Origin: Echinometra lucunter
Lineage: Eukaryota; Echinodermata; Echinoidea; Camarodonta; Echinometridae
Assembly (NCBI GenBank): GCA_029962745.1
Contig: CM057153.1
Span: 9,492,962-9,556,961 of the forward strand
Length of the DNA: 64,000 nt
Reading direction: 5' to 3'
Below the pieces are notes generated by a model. The model searched no databases and was not told the DNA's origin. It saw nothing but the letters and a program-made list of their open reading frames with translations. The position numbers and the translations under genes are program-made. Shown here piece by piece: positions 51,365 to 63,239 of the stretch. Position 1 is the first letter of the stretch, and every line of letters begins with the position of its first letter.

Positions 51365-51640
51365 AACTTCCAAAAAAAATTGAGAAAATGTGAAATTTCA
51401 TGCACAAGTGAATGGAGAGCTGGTCGCATATGATGTCATCAGTGTTGCCAATTTGCAGAGTCGAGAGTAATATACTAGAAAATGTAAATGAGTGTAATTT
51501 TCTTATTCTGTGGACTGATTTTGCTCATTTCTTTTTTAAAATGCTGTTCAAATTTAACCCCTTTTATTGAAACAGTGAAACTTCTGGGTTGGACTTTCCC
51601 TTTAATTTACTAACCAAGTGGTGTTTAACTAACCCTTTGC
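51365..51640 (-). repeat. Dispersed repeat related to 8725-8990
   Basis: See the order of motifs shared with 8725-8990. It also carries GGTTAGTTAAACACCACTTG (minus strand, about 51610-51630), which occurs at 25950-25970 next to the LINE fragment. Confidence 0.55.
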
Positions 51641-52439
51641 GTGGTGGCAGCTTATAGGTCTGATACCCGCCTATCGAAGCGTTAACGCATAACGAAATTT
51701 TACCCTCAAAAAAAAGGGCTGGGGCGTGCCGTGATAAATCGGTATCAGACCGAGAGGTAGTCCTAGGACCTTGAATTTGTGTAGCCCCATACATACGCAC
51801 AGAGAGATGTGTGATAAGACACTCGAAGAAACCATGGCTAAGGCCGCGCTGACCGCCGCGGCAGTCGAGGCGCCTATGCCGAAGTGCCGGCGTCCGGCTA
51901 GCAGGTCGTCGTAATCAATTTGGCGTCATTCTTCTGCAAGCAGCAATTATGAGTAAGCCTTGTTTCTTGCCAGTACATTTGCGGGCATGAATGTTTCTGT
52001 GGAAGTGAGGAGTGGATCACAGATTAATCTAATCACAGAATCTGCAGCTGATTATTTTGGGTTTGATGTTATTGTTGATAATTTCGGGGTCAGTGATTAT
52101 TTTCTTGATGGTCAGGTCCTCCTGCCTAGTCTTGTCAATCAGACTCAATTGTTGGTTTAACCACCTTCACATTGGTGGTTGAAGGGTGTAAGTTGTGGTT
52201 TGATGGTGTGGTGGTCACGGTGATTACTTGGTGGTTACTTGTGGTGATGTAGTGCCGGAGCTCCATTTATGGAGCAGAATGACAATATCGTCAGCCCCTC
52301 CAAGCAGTTGATAATGATTAGAGATTATGTCACTTTACCTTATGGTTCATCATCCCTCATCCCTCCAGTTTTTGACTCATCTCTCGCATGTTTGCATTCT
52401 CAGAGAGGAGGGATGTGAGATAAAGGCCCCAGAGAATAC
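51641..52439. other. No gene supported
   Basis: A patch at 51840-51915 is GC-rich (GCCGCGCTGACCGCCGCGGC). A frame at about 51960-52160 (DYFGFDVIVDNFGVSDYFLD) has no recognised relative and no clear splice context. Confidence 0.5.
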
Positions 52440-52916
52440 ATTGATCCCGGTGATGTAGGATCTGAGAAGGTGAGTGATACTATTATTGATCTCAGGATGA
52501 GGATGTAAGAAGGTCAGTGATACCAACATTGTCTAGAGATGAGGATGTGAGAAGATCAGTTATACTAACATTGATCTCAGAAATGAAGGATGTGAGAAGG
52601 TCAGTGATGATCTCAGAGATGAAGGATGTGAAATGAAGGTGACTGGGCATAACAAAGATCGAAATGAAGGAGTGTGATGAAGGTGACTGGTAGTAAACAT
52701 CTCAGAGATGAGGGATGTGAGATGAAGGTGATTAAGCATGACAAAGGTCTCAGAGATGAAAGAAGTGAGATGAAGGTGACTGAGAATAATGAACATCTTA
52801 GAGATGAGGGATGTGAGATGAAGGTGATCGGTAGTAACAAAGATCTAAGAGATGGATGTGAGATAAAGATGTCTAGTGATGAAGATCAGAGAGAGGAAAG
52901 ATGGCGAGACAAGTTA
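52440..52916 (+). repeat. 48-bp minisatellite running into an assembly gap
   Basis: The clearest units (about 52695-52850) are 48 bp: xTCTCAGAGATGAGGGATGT then GAGATGAAGGTGATxxxxAx. Earlier units are less regular. Because 48 is a multiple of three, one frame stays open and encodes a 16-residue period containing LRDEGCEMKV. The other strand is open too, so coding is unproven. Confidence 0.8.
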
Positions 52917-53416
52917 NNNNNNNNNNNNNNNNNNNNNNNNNNNNNNNNNNNNNNNNNNNNNNNNNNNNNNNNNNNNNNNNNNNNNNNNNNNNNNNNNNNN
53001 NNNNNNNNNNNNNNNNNNNNNNNNNNNNNNNNNNNNNNNNNNNNNNNNNNNNNNNNNNNNNNNNNNNNNNNNNNNNNNNNNNNNNNNNNNNNNNNNNNNN
53101 NNNNNNNNNNNNNNNNNNNNNNNNNNNNNNNNNNNNNNNNNNNNNNNNNNNNNNNNNNNNNNNNNNNNNNNNNNNNNNNNNNNNNNNNNNNNNNNNNNNN
53201 NNNNNNNNNNNNNNNNNNNNNNNNNNNNNNNNNNNNNNNNNNNNNNNNNNNNNNNNNNNNNNNNNNNNNNNNNNNNNNNNNNNNNNNNNNNNNNNNNNNN
53301 NNNNNNNNNNNNNNNNNNNNNNNNNNNNNNNNNNNNNNNNNNNNNNNNNNNNNNNNNNNNNNNNNNNNNNNNNNNNNNNNNNNNNNNNNNNNNNNNNNNN
53401 NNNNNNNNNNNNNNNN
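52917..53416. other. Assembly gap, exactly 500 N
   Basis: The left edge is the 48-bp minisatellite. The CAND1 contig begins at 53417, so the N-terminal CAND1 exon(s) may be missing here. Confidence 0.98.
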
Positions 53417-54474
53417 CTTGATGTTTTGTACACACAAAATAAGTAGAGGATAATGGACATGAAACCAATCTTATATAGAATTTGTCAGTTCTGCATTATG
53501 GAATAAGTGCAATGGCAAAGCAAGATGATAGTACTTGTAGACACTTTGTCATGCCTGGAATTCTGGGCAGCACAATGTATTTTTAACAAAAGGGAGTGGG
53601 GGAGGGGGGATGCTGTTCTGCTTTTATCATGTTTGTCCATGACTTCAACTGACTCTAATGTGTAACTATTAGCAGGAATGTTTAAATGATTCATGAATAG
53701 TAATACTGTTGAAATCATGTATAGAAGTAGAAAAGTAGAATTAGAAGTAGAATGAAACAGACACTGGATGCAAAAAAGGAGAAATAACTACTAGTAATGA
53801 ATCTCTCACAAGTCAGTGTTCAGTACGGCAATAATCAGCAGTTGACAGAAATCCCCATTGTCAGAGGGTTGAGTTTACATTAGGCTGAAGTTTCATTCAT
53901 TCAGAATTATTTCCTACAGAGTGACTATGTAAGAAGAAATATGTTCAATCTTCTCACCTGCGTGTAGTGGGATTGTTGCCATGATAAGTCTTGTTCCGCT
54001 GATACCCCTGTTTAATCTTTAATCTAAAAATCTGTCAGCTGTGTGTTTTGTGCTGGATTCTCTATTACACTGAATACATGTAGCTGTCCTCAAAATTTCC
54101 ATTTATGAGAGTTTGATGACTTAATTGTTCGGTCCCAACACCAGTCATCAAACCCTAACATTCATTGCAATCATATTAGTTTTTAAAAAAAAGTTTTATT
54201 AGGTTTCATGATTTTCTGATAACAAATCATAGATAAATCAAAACAGCCAATTTAAAAAAAAAAAAAAAGTAGATAAAATAAAGCAGCATTACACATTATT
54301 AGTAAACATTTGAAACAATACAGCATATCTACAAGTAATCAAGGCAGTCACTTTGTCTCTTCTACATATTCATCCCCTATAATATAGTAAAGGCAAGTGT
54401 GTAGTAGCAGAGGGATAAAAAGGGCAATTTAGCTTACTAAGTATGTACAACGCGATCATATTGTTGTATTTCAG
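53417..54474 (+). other. Start of the CAND1 contig; intron, no exon found
   Basis: AT-rich with A runs. No block resembling the CAND1 segment preceding LGPLVSK was seen, so this is treated as intron. Confidence 0.55.
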
Positions 54475-57400
54475 CCTTGGGCCATTAGTATCCAAGGTGA
54501 AAGAGTACCAAGTGGAGACCATCGTTGACACTCTGTGTAACAACATGCTGTCAGACAAGGAACAGCTGAGGGATATCTCAAGTATTGGTAAGCTACCTGT
54601 AACTTCAGTGGTGTCTCGCTCTCTTGGGTATGGCTCTAGAGTCTAGGCACTAAATATTTGATAGTCGTGATGTGGAATGTAGCCACAACTCAAACTCCCA
54701 TCAGCAAGATTTGCATTATTTGCTTCTCTTAGCCCATTAGGCAATAAAACTTTGTAATGCAGGAAATCTTAAGCTTTGTGTTATTACATACATTGAAGTA
54801 CTCTGTACAGAAAAGGGGAATTTTTACTTTTCAAAATAATACTTCTTGTGCTTCGAACAGTCCAGGCGACAAATGTGTCCTGCAATTTGGAAATAAAAGC
54901 CTTTTAAATAATCATTTTATTAGAAATTGGCTTGGAAAAAAATGGTTACCTTAAAAATTCACGATTTGAATTCTTTATTAACTGTTTTTGTTGCTGATAA
55001 TTTGAAGCTGCTTTCGGTATCCTTTGAGCACTTGTGTGATGTCGCTGTCGAACATGGGTACTGACCATGACTTTTATTCACTCAGATCTTGAATTTGATT
55101 TGATACATGGGTGTGAACTCTTACACTTGAGTTGGGTGATTGACAAGTCATGCAGTCCTCCCATTAACGATAGTTCACTGCCACAAAATGTACATGGTAC
55201 ATTTGCCTTTGGTATTGAGAGGGTTAAGCATTGACAGCTATGTCAGCCATGCAACTCCATGTATCTATTACCTTGTTTATGGGAGGCAGTGTAATTGAGC
55301 TTTCTTGCAGACTCTGTTTGATGTAGGTGGGGAAATCTGAGAGGATGGGATAGGGATCAGTCTACAGGTTTGCATGTAACAATCTGTTGCCGGTAGGCAG
55401 TAATGCATGTTTATCATTGTCTTGTCATGGTAAGACATTGTATAAGTTGTGACACTGTTTTACCATTTGAATTGATAACAATGCATTTCTAGAGTTTGAA
55501 GTTGTATTTATAGTGCGAGGGCAGTTCTTTCCAATATCTCACATGTAATTATATATTGTATTAGAACGTTGCAGTGCTATTACCATTTGATGTGTTATCT
55601 ACAGTATCTTTTACTACTTTAAAACTCTGAAGGAACAAATAGAATATCACAATAAGTTCAAGTATGCTTAATTTATCTCTTCCATGCTCCTGATTTTGTT
55701 GTAAAATTATTGTTTTTACCTTCACAGAATCTACATGATGTAGAACATGAATTCCTAAGATCAAGTTAATTACTGTTTTAAGAATGTTATCATACGCGTA
55801 TCATACGTGTATGCATTACTGCCTGGGATTAGTCTCCAGCAGCTGATATTGAGTTATAGGAGTGTTGGGGAAAAGTTAGAATTTTGAAATTCGTTTGTAT
55901 ATTTTGTGATGTACATCTAGGTCTGAAGACTGTCATCAATGAGTTGCCCCCAGCCTCTAGCCCTCTTGCTGCTAACATCTGTAAGAGCATCACAGGCAGG
56001 CTAACAAATGCCATAGCTATGGTAAGTGTGTTCTGGGGAGCATTTCATCAACATTTGTTGTCTGAAAAGTTGTCAGATCTGACATCATTCCTTGATTTTG
56101 ATTGGTTGAGAAGCATCGTTAGTATGGCAACTGTTGGATAAAACATCCGATAAGTCGTTTCATGAAACTCCCAGGAGATCATTAACCCATTGGCTACTGG
56201 AACCGGGTAGCCCTCCAGGGGGATATGTCTCATTGAGGCCTGTACATTATCCGCGTAAATCACTTTCTGAAAAAGCACCCTAAACAGGGATTAAAGAAGG
56301 ACGGAAATAATGTATATTACATCTCCGATTTTTATACCCTTAACGGGGATTTTATGCAAGGATTGCATAACTCTCTCCTAATCAAGTAACATTTTCCTGG
56401 ATTTTCCAATTTTGAAACCCTTTTTTTCTGATTTTACCTGTTTTTGATACCCTTAACCGACCGGTTCCCCGGGTTCCCCTCCCGGTGCTGAAAAACGACC
56501 CTTTTTTTCTTTGTTTTTGTTTACGCGGATGATGTACAGGCTTCAATGAGACATATCCCCCCTGGGGTAGCCCCTGTATAAAGCCTACACGAATGAAAAA
56601 AATTTGTAGTAGGTTGGTTAATGAGTTTTTAGAAGTTTCTTCATGACAAAGTTTGTTCAAATTCATATTGTATGAAACATGCTCTTGTCACAATTCCTCT
56701 TCAACCATTTCACAAAAAAATACTTGTCAAATTTATAACTTCACCTTTGAACCCACTGTACCTTACATGCACATTATCTGTAGGTCAAACCTAATAATGC
56801 AATCACATCCCTAAACTCAATGCTGAATCATGGACAAAATAAAGCAGAGAGAAAATATTGTCAGGGGAGGGGCGGAGAAAAGTTGCCACTTATGAAAGCT
56901 GACCTTTTTAGGAAAACAGCCATTGTATTAGACAGATTTTACTGTATAGTCTTAGACTAGCAAGTGTGGTACAGGACTTCATTGCTTGAAGTCCTGTGGA
57001 AGATTTGATATTGACCTGTGCTCCAGCTCTTGAAGTGAGAGAAATGTTTAATCACCAGTTACAGCCAACAAACGATGCATGCCACTTGTCACGTTGATTT
57101 TCTTAGAATATTTATTGAAATGTTCTTTTGTTTTTGCAGCAAGAAGATGTGTCTGTGAAGTTGGAGGCGCTTGATATCTTGGGTGATCTTCTCAGCAGAT
57201 TTGGAGGTATAAGCGGTGTTGGAAAGATTTGTCTTTTACTCCGTCATATTGTATCAAGATGTGTTTTAAAAAAAGATAAAAGCTAAACAAAACAACAAAA
57301 ATGGAGAAAGTACATGGTACATTTTATTTGTCAAAATGTCAGTCAAACTTATCTTGAGTAGTATCTGAACATCCTTACTATTTAAAGAAGCGTGCGCCGC

Positions 57401-60400
57401 CGATGTTTTTAGTCAGCTGCTTTGGGCTGTTGGGCTTCCTTCAGAGTCAATTGCTCCCCAAGCTCTGGGGGAGTTATCTTGCAGAAACTGCCTCATTGGG
57501 CTGCTGATTTCAAGATTTTTCACTCGTGGTAATAGTTTATTTTTTTTCAGCTTTTAGGGCATTGTAGGGTTGATATTTGATTAAATAATTACTTTTAACA
57601 TATTTTTGTGAAGATATGTGATATCTAGAAAAAAAAATTAGAACCCCAAAAGATGAAACTTTAATTCTGTGAAGTTCTGCATTTTAAAAGTACTTTGTTT
57701 TGGGTTAGGATATAGGAAGTAATGTAAATTTACTTAGGCCTACTTGCACTGAGTGTGTACTCAAACATGTAAACCATTTCTTTGCTTGGTTTACATGAGA
57801 TGCTAATACTATTTTCTGGACATTCATTTGCTTAAGATTATGTAATGACATTAACAACAATCCAATAAATAATAGAATGGGACATTTTCTCTTCTGTGCT
57901 GCCTCTGAGCCTGAGGCCATGTTTGTTATTAGTTTTGCTTTCTTGCATTCACTCCACAAAGCACCACACACCTTCACCAGCTTATCCTGTAACAGTCACA
58001 AATTTTTCTTGAGAAAGGAAGGGGAGAAGGGATGAGAAGTAAAGAATGAACACCCCAATTATGGAATTACTTGATTCATCCATATAGCCAGAGGGCTGTC
58101 TCACCACAAAAAAGGCAAAAAGAAAGAGCAGGGGTATGAGAGTTCTGCTTTAAAGCTGATTTCAGCTTTTTAAAAATTTGATTTTCAAATTAATGTCAAC
58201 TTTTTGTGCACTTCCTCTATACAAAAGTAAAGGAGCTTTGAAGATTTCAGCTCTGTTATTTGTGGTCACTCACACCCCTGAAAGAAAGAAAAAGCATTAG
58301 AGGGAAGAAAAAAGGGTAAGAGAATGTAGAAAGAGCAGGAGCAGACAAGGAATGAAAAAGAAACGTCAGAGCTTCCGCGCTTCATGCGAGAGGGGGGAAA
58401 CTCCCCCCTCCCTGCACCCTTCCCCCTAGGAGTACACTTTGTATGCTCAATATTCAATTTGCACACCTTGCATGCTCACTACTACTACTACTTGAATTTG
58501 TGAATATATTTTATATTATAATTATATTTTTTTTTCTCTCATTTGTCATGTAACCATGAACTGCTCATGAATGTTTATTTTTTTTTTTTTTTACTCTTTA
58601 AGGTCTGTTGGTCAGTTTCCATCCATCCATCCAGTCCTCTCTTCTCCCTCAGCTGGCCAGCCCAAGGATGGCTGTCAGGAAGAGAACCATCATTGCTATA
58701 GGTAAGGGTTATTATTTTACACCATCCATGGGTAGTTAGGTTCTGGTTAGTCTCTGATCCTTTTGTTGATTTTTTTTTTTTTTTACAGAGAGCAAGATAA
58801 TAAGGGTATTAAAGTACATTAAGTACTACTTATGGGGATATGCAGCACCCTTTATTATGATGATGATTATCAGTACTGTGTGACACAATTATTCCAAAGT
58901 AAAATTTCAATCTTCTTTTGCTATCAGTTCTATACAAGGACTTTTAGAGATATATTTTTGTTTCTTTGTCCTTTTAAAATTTTTTTGTTATTTTCATTTT
59001 GTATTATTTTTCATTTTTCTTAACCTAGGGTTGCCTAGTAAGTGATTGGTAAAACCATTTTTATATCCTTTAGAGCCCTCCACACAACTATCTCCTTGGT
59101 TGTTGCTCTTTGACATTTGGTTCACTTGAGAAATAGGAATTGAACAATTGAGGGTTTCTTTCAAGGTACAATTGCACTATTGCTACTCCAAACCTTTTCT
59201 ACATTATGTGTTTGTAACTATCCAGGTCACCTCATTATGAGTAACGGTATCAAACTGTTCTCATATTGCGAAATTCGTTTGAATTTACTTTGCCAGAAAA
59301 AGTATGGACTGAGTCTTTCTGTAAGGCTATGAACCTCAGTGACATTGTGCTGCTTGCTACAGTTAGTTTAACAAGTATTCAATTTGCTCTAAGCCTCCAA
59401 CTACTTCCCTTACTGATGCAGACAATTCTCTTGTGTCCCTCTCTTGTATTATGTCTGTTTCATGATTTCCCTGTCTGTCTTGAGGTTCTTATCCTCAGAC
59501 TTCAAAGTGCATTACTATCTACAGTAGAAAAATACTAAGTTTGTGTCACGCATTTGATTGCACCACCAAGCCATTGAGTAACTTTTAAAAGTCTGAGCTG
59601 TATGACCCTACATGTTATCAGTGTATTTAATATTGTGTAAATATGAAGCTCTGAAAAATGCACTTCAAAGCATCATCATTTGCTTCACAAAAAGTGAAAA
59701 TATACAAGTGACTGGAAATGACAGACCTTTTTGTTAGACAGACAAAAGCATACCCAGGTTAGCTTTGCAGATGGCGAAATTCAGTGATATCTTGATAATA
59801 ACATCTTATATTTCAAAACCTTTATATTCCTGCCTGTTTATTTATCCTTCTGAACATCTTTATACAACACAGACATAAAAATTCAACAGTTTATTAAATC
59901 AAGCCTCCAAAATGTTACTGGATCCCTTTTAAACCTTCTCCGTTGTTATACGTTTGTAATTCTGCAGGTCACCTTGTTATGAGTAGCAGTATCAAGCTAT
60001 TCTCAGATCTTATGGATTACTTGCTGAGTGAACTGAGTGCTAACAAGAGCTCCTCTACAACCAGAACCTACATACAGTGCATTGGAGCAATCAGGTGGGA
60101 TATCTTACATCGATTTACTGTGTAGCCATACATTTTGCTGCAAGGTTTTATTTTCGCAAATTTCGAGAGTCAACAGTGGATCGTGAATTAAACAACGTGC
60201 TAAAATATTGCCAAATTCAAATACTTAACCTGTTGGTTACTGAATTCTTTCATTTTCATAGAGTTGATACAGGGACCACCCGGTTCCAGTAGCCAATGAG
60301 TTAAGTAGTTTTCAGGCACAAACCCTGGGGGGGGGGGGTGTTTCATAAAGCTGTTCGTAAGTTACGAATGACTTTACGAACGACTGGAACATGTTCTTGG

Positions 60401-63104
60401 GTGGTAATCAGATTCTCACCAGTCGTGTGTAAAGTCATTCGTAATTTACGAACAGCTTTATGAAACACCCCCCTGGTCTGTCGAAAGATGTTATAGAGAT
60501 TCAAGTAGAAGACTAAAGGAGATCAATGGGGATTGTGTGCTACAGCTGCTCCAGACCTACATGTATATTCACACAGCCAGTAGGCATTCTTTCTAGGCTT
60601 CTCCCAAGATGCATTGCATTTAAATAAAGTGTCCCTTAGGGTCTGTGCCTGCAGACTAATACTTAAGTGCTTACAGCATGTACTTACATGTTTATGGAGA
60701 TCGTTTCATCTGTGTGTGGGAATATGACGTCATCACTGTGCGAAAGCGCACGTAGGGGGATAAAGACTCCCATTCATTCGTGTATTTTTCACAATTTGGC
60801 ATGCCTATTTCCTACATTGTCTTTTTTGTTGCAGTTTTTCCAGTGTAATGGTATACTTTTCTAGAAAATATAATACCTATTTGTATTTTGAAAATTAATC
60901 ACAAGTCATACTCATTTTTTCCTTTCTTTTATTCTGTTCTGAATTGGGGCTTCCCCAAAGGAAATTACTCCATTCACGTACGTGTTGAATGGGCAGTACT
61001 TGGCTCAGAATATCGTAAATAGGGAGATAAAAATGCTATTATCTACAGAGTATTACACTCATATTGCAAATTACTGGAATATAATAAAAATTCTAGATAT
61101 TTTCAAACAACTGTGAAGTCGCTCGAGGCCAATGTGACTAAATATTTATCCTATAATCATTATTCATCAGCAAACCGTGGCTCATTCCGGGAAGCGCAAC
61201 GGCCGAGACAGCACGCCGAGAGTCCCGGCTCTGGTCAAAGCCGACTTCGTGTTGACTCAGCGGCCCATCGTGGCAATGAAATATTGAGAATTTTAGCTTA
61301 TTATTCTAGATAAGACAATTAAAAAGCTTTTTACATTCGAATGACATAATACAAATATCTCTCATTGTAATGCTGAGATTTACACATCAACTTGATTGGC
61401 GGACCTGCAAATGCATGTATTTTAAGCTGAGCTGGTCCCCGCACATCTGAAAAAGCACGGGGAAGTTGCCATCCCCCAGCGAAATGGGGCTGCCTTTTGA
61501 GGCCGACTCGTACGGCGTGTACTCTCGTGGCGTTGCGGTGAATAGCCGTTTTAGCTGCTTGCTGTCTTTTATCAAAGTCGTTCTTGTCTGAATAATCTGC
61601 AGACAGAGGACTTGTTAATTTAATTAACAATTATGAAATATTATCCACGGGAATATTCCAATTATAATCGACACAAACATGATTCCTAGCACATAATTAC
61701 CATTTACAAACCTGTCTTCGGATGTGATAGCAAAATAAGGAAAAAATTCACATTTTAGCAATAGATTTTATGCCCGCTGGCTCTGGTAGAAAAAAGTGAG
61801 TATTAGAAATGGTTCGTGTCAACCTAATTTACATATGCTGAACAATACTATTTCTTCTGAAAAAAATTCTAAAAAACTGCAGTGTTCAAAATTTGACCAA
61901 AATTCCAATATTTTGTATTTTCACTATAAATTACACAATTATTTTAACATTTTAAAGCATATATTTGTCAAAATTTCTGGACGTTATGTGAAATTGTTCT
62001 CGAATTATTTTGAAAGAGCCTGACCATACATATTCAGTAGATGAATATCCATGATATTTAAATTACCTATCCCTGTCTGTGAATTTTGATTGGTTTATTT
62101 TTCATACCATTTCTTTTTGTTTCCGATATTTTTGATCAGCTGTTTGATAACTGAACGCGCGCATTATGCAAATGAGCAAAATGTCAGCGCCCGCAAGTGA
62201 AACGCAGTGTAAGTACGTGACAGTTTCTAATACAATATCTGTATGCATGAGTCTCACACAGTGCATCATGTATACAAAGAAGGATAAGTTGATCCTCTCC
62301 TTTGTGAAGTAGGGTACATTCTCCTGTGTTGAGAAGTTTGAATAGAAAGGATTTCCTGTGCATTGTCAAGGTGGGTTTTGTACTGCTTGACTTCAGCCTA
62401 TGTGGTTTGAAAAAGTAAATTTCCTGTGTTATGGAACTATGCTTAGAAGGTAGTGGTCAGAACATTGACATGTATACATACCATGCACTTGTTATTATGT
62501 ACGCCTTTTATAAATGACTGAGTATTAGGGCATTGTTTGCAACAAGATGCAGATATTCATTATCAATTACACTTCTCTTGGCCAAAGATATATGTGTACA
62601 TATGTACGTGGATATATTATTATCCCTGCTCAAAATAATGACATCACACGTATATGCATTCAATGCCCCAACCTGAATAACGACATGAAGTAATTTCTGC
62701 AGACTAGGGGCAATATTTTATCCTTCCTCTTCAAAATATTGATTTTAATCCCATCATCTTTTATTTTGATAACACAAAATAAATTTTTAATCATTTTTTG
62801 AGGCAGTCTTGTGTGAAAATGTTCCGCCGTACTGCATTTCTTTCAAAATAATTGGACACAAATATTGTTATGTCTTGTTAGTAATGTTGGATTTTCATGC
62901 TTTTCCTTATGGGTCATAATGAAATCATCGCTCAGATTGACCTTTGTTGACCTTTATGGACCTTTGTTGACCTGTTCTCTCCTATGTTGATACAGTCGTC
63001 AAGCTGGACATCGTGTTGGTGAGCACCTGGAGAGGATCATTCCTCTGATTGTCAAGTTCTGCAAGATTGATGAAGATGATGAGCTGAGGGAGTATTGTAT
63101 CCAA
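54475..63104 (+). CDS. CAND1: Cullin-associated NEDD8-dissociated protein 1 (partial, six internal exons)
   Basis: Exons are 54475-54587, 55921-56021, 57140-57206, 58603-58701, 59968-60094 and 62996-63104. All junctions are GT/AG; phases run 2-1, 1-0, 0-1, 1-1, 1-2 and 2-0 and join without error. The roughly 205 residues match the early HEAT repeats of CAND1, seen as [89 protein letters not shown] and [19 protein letters not shown]. Family knowledge: CAND1 wraps the cullin-RBX1 core of SCF and other cullin-RING ligases when the cullin is not neddylated and exchanges substrate receptors. The N-terminal exon(s), ending in the codon completed by base 54475, were not found upstream and may be in the 52917-53416 gap; the gene continues beyond the right edge. 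Introns hold several foldback elements and a decayed copy of the fifth exon. Confidence 0.96.
56033..56174. mobile_element. Foldback MITE, CATTTCATCA terminus
   Basis: Inverted ends CTGGGGAGCATTTCATCA and TTTCATGAAACTCCCAG, with TTTTGATTGGTTGAGAAGC in the centre. The left end is only 11 bases after the CAND1 exon ending at 56021. Confidence 0.72.
56206..56577. repeat. Inverted repeat in a CAND1 intron
   Basis: Arms 56206-56265 and 56518-56577 pair: GATATGTCTCATTGAGGCCT and GTACATTATCCGCGTAAA on the left are found reversed on the right. A related piece with CCGGTTCCAGTAGCCAATGA lies at 60224-60306. Confidence 0.65.
59190..59320 (+). pseudogene. Decayed duplicate of a CAND1 exon (5' half)
   Basis: Lies in the CAND1 intron 650 bases before the real exon at 59968. 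It repeats the acceptor region and exon start: GTCACCTCATTATGAGTAAC here against GTCACCTTGTTATGAGTAGC there, encoding [13 protein letters not shown] against [13 protein letters not shown] (10 of 13 identical). Similarity extends about 35 bases upstream of the acceptor. After FS the frame diverges. A GTAAGG at 59321 would end a 95-nt exon in phase 0, but neither following exon accepts phase 0 after this start, so inclusion would shift the frame. Read as a remnant of tandem exon duplication; a poison exon is possible but unsupported. Confidence 0.7.
60324..60476. mobile_element. Foldback MITE, GTGTTTCATAAAGCTG terminus
   Basis: Inverted ends GGGGGTGTTTCATAAAGCTG and CAGCTTTATGAAACACCCCC, inner TTCGTAAGTTACGAATGACT near-repeated in reverse. 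In a CAND1 intron. A fragment of the same sequence (TCGTTCGTAAAGTCATTCGT) lies at 6085-6105. Confidence 0.83.
60477..62995 (+). other. Large CAND1 intron
   Basis: Mostly AT-rich. It contains the GC-rich islands at 61180-61285 and 61405-61596 described separately, and nothing else recognisable. Confidence 0.6.
61405..61596 (-). CDS. Candidate exon of an unidentified gene inside a CAND1 intron
   Basis: A GC-rich island in an AT-rich intron. On the minus strand it is preceded by a good acceptor (cctctgtctgcag, exon start 61596) and followed by cag/gtccgcc (end 61405). The 192 bases are open in phase 0 and read like protein, for example [20 protein letters not shown] and [20 protein letters not shown] second GC-rich island (61180-61285) is open in a continuing frame containing [20 protein letters not shown] and ends at a TAG near 61136. 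Against: the donor is not consensus, a second frame is also open, and no family is recognised. It could instead be a conserved non-coding element. Confidence 0.33.
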
Positions 63105-63239
63105 GTAAGTATTCGTGCTATTCTGCCCTACTTTGGCAAAAGAAAGCAAGTGACAGCAAGTATGAATGCCACAAATGAAGAAAACATGTTTTTATCCGGC
63201 CCCTTCAGTGTGGAAATTTTGTTGTCAGAGACAGTGTTT

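Noticed and set aside
51960..52160. 66-codon frame with VIVDNFGVSDYFLDGQ
   Set aside because: No recognised family, no ATG start in the frame, no clear splice sites; too short to support.
52674..53460. Frames crossing the second N gap
   Set aside because: Open only because N codons are not stops; the visible part is minisatellite.
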